A DNA stretch of 64,000 bases, taken from the NCBI GenBank assembly GCA_009746045.1, contig RPFO01000579.1, positions 1,214,076-1,278,075 on the forward strand, read 5' to 3'. The notes beneath the pieces were generated by a model. It was given only the letters and a program-made list of their open reading frames with translations, was not told the DNA's origin and made no database searches. This document shows, one piece after another, positions 46,208-56,115 of this stretch. How positions within the stretch are numbered: the first letter of the stretch is position 1; every line of letters begins with the position of its first letter. The DNA comes from Mesostigma viride (lineage: Eukaryota; Streptophyta; Mesostigmatophyceae; Mesostigmatales; Mesostigmataceae). Both the position numbers and the translations under genes were made by a program.

Positions 46208-46573
46208 ACTTTAGTTAGTTAGTTAGTTAGTTACTCACTCACTCACCCACCCACCCACCCACCCACCCACCCACCCACCCACCACCCACCCACCCACCCA
46301 CCCACCCACCCACCCACCACCCACCCACCCACCCACCCACCCACCCACCCACCACCCACCCACCCACCCACCCACCCACCCACCCACCCACCCACCCACC
46401 CACCCACCCACCCACCCACCCACCCACCCACCCACCCACCCACCCACCCACCCACCCACCCACCCACCCACTCACTCACTCACTCACTCACTCACTCACT
46501 CACTCACTCACTCACTCACTCACTCACTCACTCACTCACTCACTCACTCACTCACTCACTCACTCACTTACTT
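46208..46573. repeat. compound tetranucleotide microsatellite
   Basis: Order: (TTAG)n, (ACTC)n, (ACCC)n of about 220 bp with ACC slips, (ACTC)n of about 100 bp, then (ACTT)n. Neighbouring blocks differ by one base, giving a roughly symmetric gradient. Confidence 0.97.
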
Positions 46574-46744
46574 ACTTAGGGCTCTAGCTCGTTTTGAAAA
46601 ACACGTGAGAAGGGACACATGTGGTCCGAGCTGTTTGCCATTCGTAGGACTTGCTGCATCCCTGCTAGACACAGCTTCATGGCAAAAAACGTGATTGTCA
46701 GCTCATTTCAAGATCCACATTCATCCATTTAATTTCATTTTATT

Positions 46745-47313
46745 TAATTTACACGTAACTGCGTCACGTGAGCGTAAGTCGAGGCTCAGGGAAATGAATA
46801 TGGGATGGGGTGGATGGATGGAGCTATCTAGATCCGAGATACAGCGGCTGTGTGCACCACGGCCTGAATCGCTATGCATGCCAAACTTGGTCACACACGG
46901 AGCCCCCACTGACTTGGGGGTGGAATCCTGCATTACTACATGCCACCGATCATTGCGAGTCAACTGCCTCCATATTACAGACAGACGAGGGGGTTCCTCG
47001 GGCATGAGCCCCCCCCGTCAAGGGTAGCACATGTCCATGCCTAGCCTATCACAGAAAGTCCACGGAGGGCGACCCGGCCTTCGTGCGGAGCCTGGAGCAT
47101 GCCAGGTGAGGACAAAACGCCCGGGCTGCGCGGGCTTGGTGCCAGCTACCTTGTCTGATGTGTCTACCTGATCTGTGCGGACCAGGTGCCCGGCTAGGCC
47201 CAGGCGCCTATGCCTAAGAATGTGGGAAACATATGGTAAATCAGCAAATCAGCGCGCAAATCCTAATTGCTTATGTGCAAACTGAATGGAATATGAAGTG
47301 CCTTGCGCAGCAT
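46745..47313 (-). mobile_element. LINE A 3' fragment
   Basis: The tail hairpin ACGTAACTGCGTCACGTG is followed by the ORF2 C-terminal region (GGTCACACACGGAGCCCCCA; conserved AGGTGCCCGGCTAGGCCCAG). It is 5'-truncated immediately after the GCGCAGCATCT segment, the same point as the copy ending at 6323. Several frameshifts are present. Confidence 0.8.
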
Positions 47314-47379
47314 CTCTGCATTCATCCATGTAGTATAGACGACTTAACCTGTGAAACCACCAGCATGCGGGACTCACGT

Positions 47380-47383
<4 letters not shown>

Positions 47384-47474
<91 letters not shown>

Positions 47475-47494
47475 CGGGGGGGGGGGGGGGGGGG
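47384..47494. repeat. (GA)n and poly-G microsatellite
   Basis: About 44 GA units followed by ACCC and about 20 guanines. Confidence 0.97.
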
Positions 47495-49207
47495 GCGGGC
47501 GGGAAAGCTAGAGACGGAACGAGGCAGAAAGAAATGTTTAAAACGCTTTTCACCCCACCCCACCACCCCCAAAGATAAATAGTTCAACTTGCGATGATGA
47601 GAAAGATTGAACCGAATAGTGAACAAGTGCAAGTACAGCAATTATGCTGGAACGGACTCGTACAGCCTGATTCAAGGAAAGTGTCTAGGAAAACGCAAAG
47701 CATGCGGTCCGCACTGACAGAGTTTCCAGCCGTCATGGCCTCCATCCACACCCTGTGCTTGCGCCGTATCGAAGTCCTTGTGCATCTAACCATATATCCC
47801 TGATCAAGCATGCTGTTTCCGGCCCCACAGTCTAGGTCATCTAGTCGCTCTACACGTAAGCCAGCCATAATTTCAATGCACAAGGATACACATTTCCATC
47901 ACCATTCATCTTCATCATCCTGAACGACTCGAACACGCGGACAAGATAACGGCAGGCTCGAGCTACCATGGTCCGGATTCTCCCGATTTCTGGCCTGCGC
48001 TGGTTGTCTCCTTGATATATAAGCGACATGTCGATGGCCAGCTGCCAAGATGACATTCCCGAGGTCATTCGCTTTCTTATGGTAGATAGTGCCATCGTGC
48101 GGTAGCGCTCAATACCCCCCCCCTCAACTTCAAGCCTCACCGCACAACCTATCTCATATCTGTGCTCTCGGAATGATAGGCCGCGGTGTGCAACGACATT
48201 GTCTCGCGGACGCCAGACGGCAAACAGAAACGATGCCGTTGTCCACGCATTTGCTTGGACGCCGTCATTCTCGGGCATCGTACAATTAGGACATAAGTGT
48301 AGATAAACGGAACATCTTTTGCAAGCCTCCCCAAGGCTCAAATATCATCAAATCCGTTTATCTAATAATTAGGGATAATGCAGTGGACAGCGAGAAGCTC
48401 AGCGGGAAGATCTGGGCGTGAAAAGAGACAATAAAAGGCGCGCGCGCACATGGATACGAGATCTTATCAAGTGCGTGCAACACGCGATGTAACTCATCCT
48501 CGTCCCCGTGGCACTGCATGCACCGCGAGGCATAGACACGTGGCACGCGGGGCGAACCGCTCTTTTTGGCCTTCCACATCTGCTCTCAACTCTCAAGCTC
48601 AAACACGAAGGTTTACTTTGCAGTAGAGGGTGATTACTGATTCCCCGTTTGCTGGGCACGTGTGCGGTGTGACAAGTGGCACCCGCATTTGCACACTTGA
48701 TCAATTAAGGGTTCATATAGTTCTAGTTTCGTAAAACTTTCGTAAACTAGAGTACTAAACTAACACAAAAACCCAACACGTCGGCGTGTGCTACCCGCGC
48801 AAGACACTACATAATTATTTCATCATTACACACAGCTATTTTCCAGGACTTAATTCGAGCTCTCACCCGGCGCTGAGCCTGGGTTGATCGTCATCTGCAC
48901 GGCCTTCATCTACATTGACTTCCGCCATACATTGACTTCTTGCACGACGTTTGGGTCCGGCCGGGGCTGTTTGGCATAACGCGGTGGAGGCCTACGTGCA
49001 TAGTTTGCCCCGTTATCCCTGGCACTGGTTGTGGGCATGTTCGGTTCTTCAAGAGTCACTTCTTAGACTGCCGGAACGTAGAATAATATCAGCTGGGCGA
49101 CGCCATTTTCGCAACTAGCTGTTTTCTTTCTAACACCCTCCCCCCCCCTTCACGTGTGCTAGTCTGCATCTTGTAAGCCTCAGTAGTAATTACTCAAAGA
49201 GGTAAAA
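47495..49207. other. no recognised gene upstream of sulfotransferase copy 2
   Basis: Minus-strand frames at 47850-48341 and 48399-48704 are moderately long but show no recognisable domain. The last few hundred bases should contain the promoter and 5' UTR of the downstream gene. Confidence 0.4.
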
Positions 49208-52200
49208 ATGCCTTTGGAAGTCATAGGAGCCGGGTTCGGGAGAACAGGTACGCTTTCCCTAAAGGGTGCGCTTAACCTACTGGGCTTTGGGCCTTGTTAC
49301 CATATGATGGAGGTGATAAAAAATGGCGACATCCAGAAGTGGATCGACGTCGCTGATACAATCGACCGCAAGGGCCGCGACTACGATTTCGAGCAGATTT
49401 TCAGGTAAGGAAGGCATGCTTAGGTAATGGATCTCTATTTTGGGGAACGCTTCCCAGAGCAAAAATGTTTGCCTCTGCAGCTACGTTCCACGAGGGTGAC
49501 CCCATTTGGGGTGGTCAGCTGGCTGGGGCATGGAGTACTGCCAGCACCCGCCTCTCGAATGAACGGGGGGTTCTCCCCATGGCGTTCTGCCGCATGGGCA
49601 ACGGTCAAACCCTACTAGCCAGTTAATGCATCCTAAGCCGTTTGTGGTGGTTGTCGTTGTAGCTGCCGCTCTTGTCCGTTGGAGCTTATCAAATGCAGGG
49701 CAAGGTAGCCGCGACAACTGAGCCCTTTGTTGGGCACTAGACCGATAAGATTCCAAAGTGGACACGAGAATCACGTCGTTGGATACCAGGATGCAGCCTG
49801 CCCATATACCAGAGAATGATACCAGAGTAGTTGGGTAGCAGAAACTACGACACTAATTACTAATACGATACCAGCATTGTAAAATAGTCTATGTGCGAAG
49901 GTGTTCTATTCATGAAATGGTGTTGTTGTTTGAGACAAGTCTCGTTTGTGAGATGACATGTTGTTGTTTTACATTAGTTTTTTCTTCCTGCGGTTTAGGG
50001 AAATTGCGTGGGGACCGTGGCCACTGGCAGGCGGGCAGAAAGCCACTGCATGGTCATGACACAGCTTCCTGCCAACTCAATGTTCTGCTTTATTCTGAGT
50101 CTCAGACTCCTCAGTAGCGGTTTACCAACATTTTCGCAATCTAACCCCCTTTCAAAAAGGGGCTGCCTTGAGAAGCCGCAGACTCACCTCAGTGCCAACG
50201 CCTGCCAGATGGGAAGCGGACCCCATGCAAGGGCAATTGGGACCACCCATGGGAACGTAGCATGGGACGAACCCTAAGATGATGTATTAGGACACAGTCT
50301 GCTATACAATGATGGGACCACCCACGTGGAACAATACCATGGGCCGATACTTCGTTGAACGACACAATAGGACACTTGGTAATCCTAGTCCAATAGTACG
50401 ATCCTCGCCCAGCATGTGCCACAGGAGGTGCACCCCAGGGCTCCGCCTTTTGGCGTCGCCCCAGCTGGGGCCGGGTAGCGTGTAGTAGGCGGGGAGGGGA
50501 GCGTATAACACTAGGCCTGCTTGCTCGCCTCTCCGCCTCTTAGTATCTGGTCCCCTGGTGCACCTGGCCTCACCATGCCACCTGTCAACAGCTCAGTGCT
50601 ATAACTAGCAGTTATTTTCCACCGCTCACGCCAGTGGATCCACATGCCCACATGTACGGGTCTCATATGGACTTGAGCTGGCGGTTGTACTGACGTAGTT
50701 TTTTTTTTTTTTTTGTAAGTTGATTGTCTCCTGAGAAAGTGCTTTATCCTACCGGATATGCCCCCCCCACCTGATGCCATTTATGCAGCGCCCCTGATGG
50801 ACGTGAACCAATCCTATTCGATCACTCCTGATAACAACTTAATTCTACCGGATGTCACACACATATTACCCCCACGTGCAGCGCCCCTGACGGCCGCGAG
50901 CCGTTCCGCAGCACCGTCGACTTCCCCTCCACCAGCTTCTACAAGGAGCTCCTCAAGCAGTACCCAGGTGCAAAAGTGATCCTGACGGTGCGCGACTCGG
51001 CGGAAAAGTGGTACCAGTCAGTGGTGGAGACGATCGCTGGCTCGCACGGCCGCTACTACTGGCCGCTCAACATGCTCAACTCCAAGTTCCAGCAGATGGT
51101 CCACGTGAGCGAAGTTTTTCAAACTGTTTGTTTTGTTTTGAGGCAAATTGTTTGGTATGTATGGGTCAGTTTTGAGTGGTTTGCAACAGCTGATGGTCCA
51201 CGTGAAGGTTTTCAAACTATATGTGGTATTCTAAGTAGATATATGGCTCGTGCTTGGTTTAGAGAAAATTTTCTCAGCATGCTTAACGCCAAATTGCAGC
51301 AGATAGTCCGTGTGAGTGTACCTTTAAGCCACCACTAGTACTTGTGGGTGCTGAAATTGCTCGTGCTTTCTGCCTGCTCCTCTTTCAAGTTCCAAAAGAT
51401 GGTCGGCATGATATATTTTAAAATGTTGCTATTTTATTTGTCAAAATACTCTGTTTTTTCTTGAAACTATTCAACATTATGCTTCGGAACTGATTGTGCA
51501 GGTGAGTTGGCTGGCTCACATTATTTGTTATGTTTAAAAGACTCTTGTCTTTGCTCCTTGGCGAAGTTCCCAGTTCCACAAACACAGCTATTTGTTTAGA
51601 ATGCTGATGCATCCATCAGGCATCTCCAAAGCCACACATACACACAAAATAATAATAATAATAATGATGATGATAGTGCTCGCAAGGGCCATCGTCCATC
51701 ATTTTCAGGCCGTCGCTTTGCATGCACAATGGCCAGATTTTTCTGCATGCCCCCCCCCCACCCCCACCACCCATACACATTACACCCCCTTATTCGCCCC
51801 TTTGTGCATGCCTCTTCATCTGTCCACCCACGCAAGCAGGCCACTGTGTGGGACAAGAAGATTGTTTTTGACCGCAAGTTCCACACCAAAGACGGCGCCG
51901 CGCACGCGCAGGAGATCTACCTGCGCTGGATCGAGGAGGTTAAGAGGGTGGTGCCCGCAGAGCAGCTGCTGGTGGGTGCTGCTGGGATCATTGTTTGTCC
52001 TGTTTAGTCATTACTAAAGGGCTACACGCGTGGTGCCCGCAGAGCAGCTGGAGGGTGGCATTATAGAAACTCTTAAGTGGCTTTGGTAATATAATGACTA
52101 GTCTATAGTAAAACCTCTTACAAATGATTGCTTGGAGCAAAAGGAATGGTGTCCCCAATGCAGCTGCTGATGGGTGCTTCTGGGATAAGAACCCATCTTG

Positions 52201-52785
52201 TTTAGTCAGTAGTAATACAACATTTGTGTGTGTGTGTGTGTGGTGCCCACAACTAGCAGCTGCTGAAAGTACGGTACTCTGTACGAATGCTTGAAGCTGG
52301 TAGCGTTTCTGCCTTAGTTTACTAGCTTAGTTTTTGCAATATGACTGCGCCCGAGAAGCAGCCGCTGGTTTATGCATTGTTGAACAAATACTGTAGCAAG
52401 TCATCATTGAACAATTCATTGCGAAGTCCTAGCAATGATCCTAGCGCCCAAGAGGCAGCGGCTCAGGTGCGTGTCATTCATAATTTTTCTTTGGTGTGTG
52501 GTATTAACTTGATTCATGGGCCCACGCCTCTTTCTCTGAATCGTCTTTGGTTTGCAGGTGTTTAACGTGAAAGAAGGATGGGAGCCGCTATGCAAGTTCC
52601 TCCAAGTTCCCGTCCCAGATGTACCCTTTCCATGCTTGAACGACCGTGCGGAGTTCAAGGCACGGTTCATGTCAAAGCCCAAGCCAGGCGACACGAAGCC
52701 CACGCTGGTCTATGTGGGCATAGGGCTTGCTGCCGTAATGATGGCCGCTGGGCTTGCCCGCCTGGCAGTTACACGGAGCTCCTGA
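49208..52785 (+). CDS. P-loop sulfotransferase-family protein, tail-anchored, copy 2
   Basis: Exons 49208-49404, 50882-51104, 51840-51971 and 52558-52785 join in frame to 259 aa plus TGA. Exons 1-3 have exactly the same lengths (197, 223, 132 nt) as in copy 1. The N-terminus carries the canonical P-loop VIGAGFGRTGTLSLKGAL, then GFGPCYHMMEV, VILTVRDSAEKWYQS and WDKKIVFDRKFHTK, with LLVFNVKEGWEPLCKFL near the end. The C-terminus ends in a predicted membrane span (VYVGIGLAAVMMAAGLARLA) and a short polar tail. Members of this family have a sulfotransferase fold with unproven substrates. The two paralogs are about 11 kb apart, with retroelements between them. All introns are GT-AG. Confidence 0.87.
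50785..50870 (+). repeat. decayed copy of the exon 2 acceptor junction, copy 2 gene
   Basis: ATGCAGCGCCCCTGATGGAC resembles the true exon 2 start (GTGCAGCGCCCCTGACGGCC, exon from 50882). The stretch continues to TTCTACCGGATGTCACACAC and corresponds to 34883-34965 in the paralog. Confidence 0.75.
51180..51415 (+). repeat. copies of the exon 2 donor junction, copy 2 gene
   Basis: Three diverged copies of the exon 2 end (CTCCAAGTTCCAGCAGATGG then TCCAC and GTGAGC, ending 51104): TTTGCAACAGCTGATGGTCC with CACGTGAAG at about 51180, GCCAAATTGCAGCAGATAGT with CCGTGTGAGT at about 51287, and TCAAGTTCCAAAAGATGGTC at about 51387. Confidence 0.75.
52025..52275 (+). repeat. copies of the exon 3 donor junction, copy 2 gene
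   Basis: CGTGGTGCCCGCAGAGCAGC at about 52029 repeats exon 3 positions 51949-51968. CAGCTGCTGATGGGTGCTTC with TTGTTTAGTCAGTAGTAATA downstream (52160-52215) repeats the junction and the following intron. A third remnant, GTGGTGCCCACAACTAGCAG, lies at about 52240. Confidence 0.8.
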
Positions 52786-52918
52786 ATAAGGGGAGGTGCT
52801 CCTGAGTAAGGGGAGGAGCTCCTGAGTAGGGGAGGTGGCTGACCCCTAAACCCTTAAAATTTGACCTACGCTAGTATCACTTCAGTAACTCATTTGCGCA
52901 ATGCTGAAATATGATTAA

Positions 52919-55015
52919 TTAATAATTAATAGACACGTGACTGCGTCACGTGAGCGTAAGTCCTCAGTGGGAGGGGAACATGGGATGGAATGGATGATGT
53001 AAGCTATCTAGGTCTTCTAGCTCCTTACCCTCATGGGCCTGGTAGGTGAGGTAGAACTGCGTGGGTGCCACCGCCTTCCCCACTCACAGGACAAGGCGGC
53101 TCCCCCACCAGTCCTGCTCACCTTCCCCTCCCGTGAGGACAAGCAGCGGTTCCTTTCTCGTCGCAAGAGGTTGCACGACCTCACCTGGACGCTGGACGAC
53201 GACCTGACCCCCGCTCAGCAGCAGCTGCGACGCGACCTGTGGCCAGAATACCTAAGCCACAAGCAGGACCCCCAGAAGCCCAAGGTGTACTGGAGCCGGG
53301 GGCGGGGACCTGATGATCAACCACAAGATGTGGACTGCGGGCTAGAATAGCTAATAGCCCTAGCTTGTATATCCATTGGTAGTCACTGCCGCCATGGCAG
53401 CCATGCTTAGAATGTTTGCCTAGCTGTGCCACCATACCTCTAGAGTCACGTGCACCGCTAACACACGGTACACATCCAGCCATAGCCTTAGCTTTGTCCC
53501 TGTACAGCCATGCTACGTCCTGGCTATCATGCTCAGATTACTTGCCCACGCTCCTTGTTATGATATGCTCACATGGGTCTTATTGCACCCGCAGATCTTG
53601 CCGGATCGTTTACCGAGTCCGATTGCAGCTGTGGCATGCCTTTGGCATGAAGGAGAAAGGGGGTCTCTGCCCTTTCTTCCTGTTGTGCACACACAGGGAT
53701 TAAAAGCACTTCCGTGCTCCGTAGCGTGACTCCCCAACGGGAGCACGAGTTTAATTAATCTAGGTCTTAGTTACAGGGTTGTGGGCACCACGGCCCGAAT
53801 CGCTATGAATGCCATCCGCGGTCACACGCGGAGCCCCCACAGACTTGGGGGTGGTCTCCTTCATCACTACTTGCCATCTATCTTTGCCTACCATCTGCCT
53901 CCATATTACAGACAAACCAGGAGGCTGCCCGGGTGTGAGCCCGTCACGTCTAGGGTAGCACATGTCCATGCCGAGTCTATCACGAAAAGTCCACGGGTGG
54001 CGGCCATGCCGCGCGCGGCCTGGGGCACGCCAGCTAGTGAGGACATAACCAGATAATCAGAAAATCAGAATAACGCCCAGGCTGGCCGGGCGGGCTTGGT
54101 GCCAGCTAGTCTATCTGATGTGTCTACCTGATCTGTGCGGGCCAGGTGCCCGGCTAGGCCCAGGCGCCTCAGTGTGCCTAAGAATGTGGGATCGAAACAT
54201 AGGGCAGATCAGCGTACAAATCCTCATTACTAATGTGCAAACCAAGGGGATGTTAAGGGCCTGGCGCAGCATCTCAAGGGTGACGGCGCCGTCAAGTCGT
54301 TGCTCCAGCTCCTGCGTCAGTGTCCACGTCTCGGCGCCGTAGGTCAGGATCGTCAGAATGACGACCTTGAAGAGGTCACGCTTGACGATCCAGGGTAGGG
54401 CGGGGTTGCTCCACCAGCGGCGGTGGTCATGGAGGTGCGCCCACGCCATGCGGATCCGTGTCGTCATGTCGTCCTCGCAGTCGGGAAGCCAACTGCCGAG
54501 CAGCTTGAAGCGGCCTGAAGGAGGGTAGTTGACCTCGGTGTCGTCTAAGAGGCGGAGTGTGGGTGGGGGCCCTGCTATGCCGAGGGCCAGGGCCTCCGTT
54601 TTGGGGCTGATTTCTAGACCAACCGCCCGAGCCTCGAGCGCCAGGCAGTCCAGCCAAAGTTGGGCAGACTCCGGCTTCTCGATGAGCGTGATGTCTTCGG
54701 CATTTAAATGAGGTCAGCTAGTAAATTCTGCTTGTTAGTCGGCCCCCCTTCCCCAAGCTCGTTCGTGATCACTAGGCCAGGGGCACGGCCTGCGATGCTA
54801 GCAAAGCGGACACGTGCCTGGCGCATAACATAGACCACTACAATAATAAACAGGTACGGCGACAGGACGCAACCCTGCCAGACGCCGGTCGGCAGTGGAC
54901 ATGGCGGGGTAAAGCTGTGTTGAGTGCTCACCGAAGTGGTCGACCCCTCATACAGCGTGCGGATGACGGTAATCAGCCGGAGTGGGGACGCGAGCGCGAG
55001 CAAGGACAGCCCATT
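52919..55015 (-). mobile_element. LINE A copy interrupted by family B
   Basis: The tail with CACGTGACTGCGTCACGTG begins about 135 bp after the sulfotransferase copy 2 stop codon. A family B insertion occupies 53017-53757; LINE A resumes at 53758. ORF2 survives in two frames: 55003-54704 (VWQGCVLSPYLFIIVVVYVM, NKQNLLADLI) and 54467-54111 (AWAHLHDHRRWWSNPALP). The YADD codons are altered near 54700. 5'-truncated within the reverse transcriptase. Confidence 0.85.
53017..53757 (+). mobile_element. family B element with ORF1 C-terminal domain
   Basis: Flanked by ATCTAGGTCTT at 53006-53016 and 53758-53768, an 11-bp target duplication. Frame 53033-53350 encodes LLTFPSREDKQRFLSRRKRL and then LTPAQQQLRRDLWPEYLSHK and PKVYWSRGRG, the same C-terminal block as the ORF1-only elements at 40.3 and 41.3 kb, similar in pattern to the L1 ORF1p C-terminal domain. 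About 400 bp of 3' UTR follow, with a CCCCAACGGGAG hairpin and a TTAATTAAT tail. No ORF2 lies between ORF1 and the tail. Confidence 0.8.
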
Positions 55016-55016
55016 A

Positions 55017-56115
55017 ATTAATTAATTAATTAATTAATTAATAATTAATAGACACGTGACTGCGTCACGTGAGCATAAGTCCTCAGTGGGAGGGGAACAT
55101 GGGATGGAATGGATGGTATAAGCTATCTAGGTCCTGGTTACAGGGGTGTGGGCACCACGGCCCGAATCGCTATGAATGCCATCCGCGGTCACACGCGGAG
55201 CCCCCAAAGGCTTGGGGGTGGTCTCCTTCATCACTACTTGCCATCTATCCTTGCGCACCATCTGCCTCCATATTACAGACAAACCAGGAGGCTGCCCGGG
55301 TGTGAGCCCGTCACGTCTAGTGTAGCACATGTCCATGCCAAGTCTATCACGAAATGTCCACGGGTGGCGGCCCTGCCGCGCGCAGCCGGGGGCACGCCAG
55401 GATAGGACATATCGCCCACCAGGCTGGGCAGGCTTGGTGCCAGCTAGTCTATCTGAGGTATCTACCTGATCTGTGCGGGCCAGGTGCCCGGCTAGGCCCA
55501 GGCGCCTGTGCCTAATAATGTGGGAAACATAGGGCAAATCAGCGTACACATCCTCATTACTAATGTGCAAACCAAAGGGGATGTTAAGGGCCTTGCGCAG
55601 CATCTTGGTGACGGCGCCGTCGAGTCGTTGCTCCAGCTCCTGCGTCAGTGCCCACGTCTCGGCGCCGTGGGTCAGGATCGTCAGAATGACGACCTTGAAG
55701 AGGTCACGCTTGACGATCCGGGGTAGGGCGGGGTTGCTCCACCAGCGGCGGTGGTCATGGAGGTGCGCCCACACCATGCCGATCCACGGCGTCGTCATGT
55801 CGTCCGCGCAGCCCATAGAGCGGCCCAGAGGACAGAATCAAAAGCCTTGATGAAGTCGACAAAGATCAGGATGGCGGGAAACTCACCAGGTTGCAGGAGA
55901 GCGATTTCCTCAAAGAGACGGCGCGCAACGAAGATGGCCATGACGGGGTTGCGCCCAGGACGAAAGCCCATTTGACTCTCCCCAAGGTGACAGTCGAGAG
56001 CAGAACGAAGGTGGTTGAGGATCATGCGCATGAACAACTTGAGTGCGGCACTCTGGATGCAGACTCCTCGGTAGTTGGCGGGGTCGTCAGGGGAACCTTT
56101 GTTTTTGTACAGCAT
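55017..56115 (-). mobile_element. LINE A copy with internal deletion
   Basis: Tail and ORF2 C-terminus (55816-55127, NPALPRIVKRDLFKVVIL) are joined at about 55800 directly to an N-terminal reverse transcriptase part (56115-55806, MLYKNKGSPDDPANYRGVCI). The central reverse transcriptase, including the YADD box, is missing. The 5' end meets the next copy head to head at about 56115. Confidence 0.85.

Noticed and set aside
55891-56115. N-terminal extension of the LINE A ORF2 frame (plus strand)
   Set aside because: This part of the open frame is antisense to another LINE A copy (minus strand); the frame is open by chance across the head-to-head junction.
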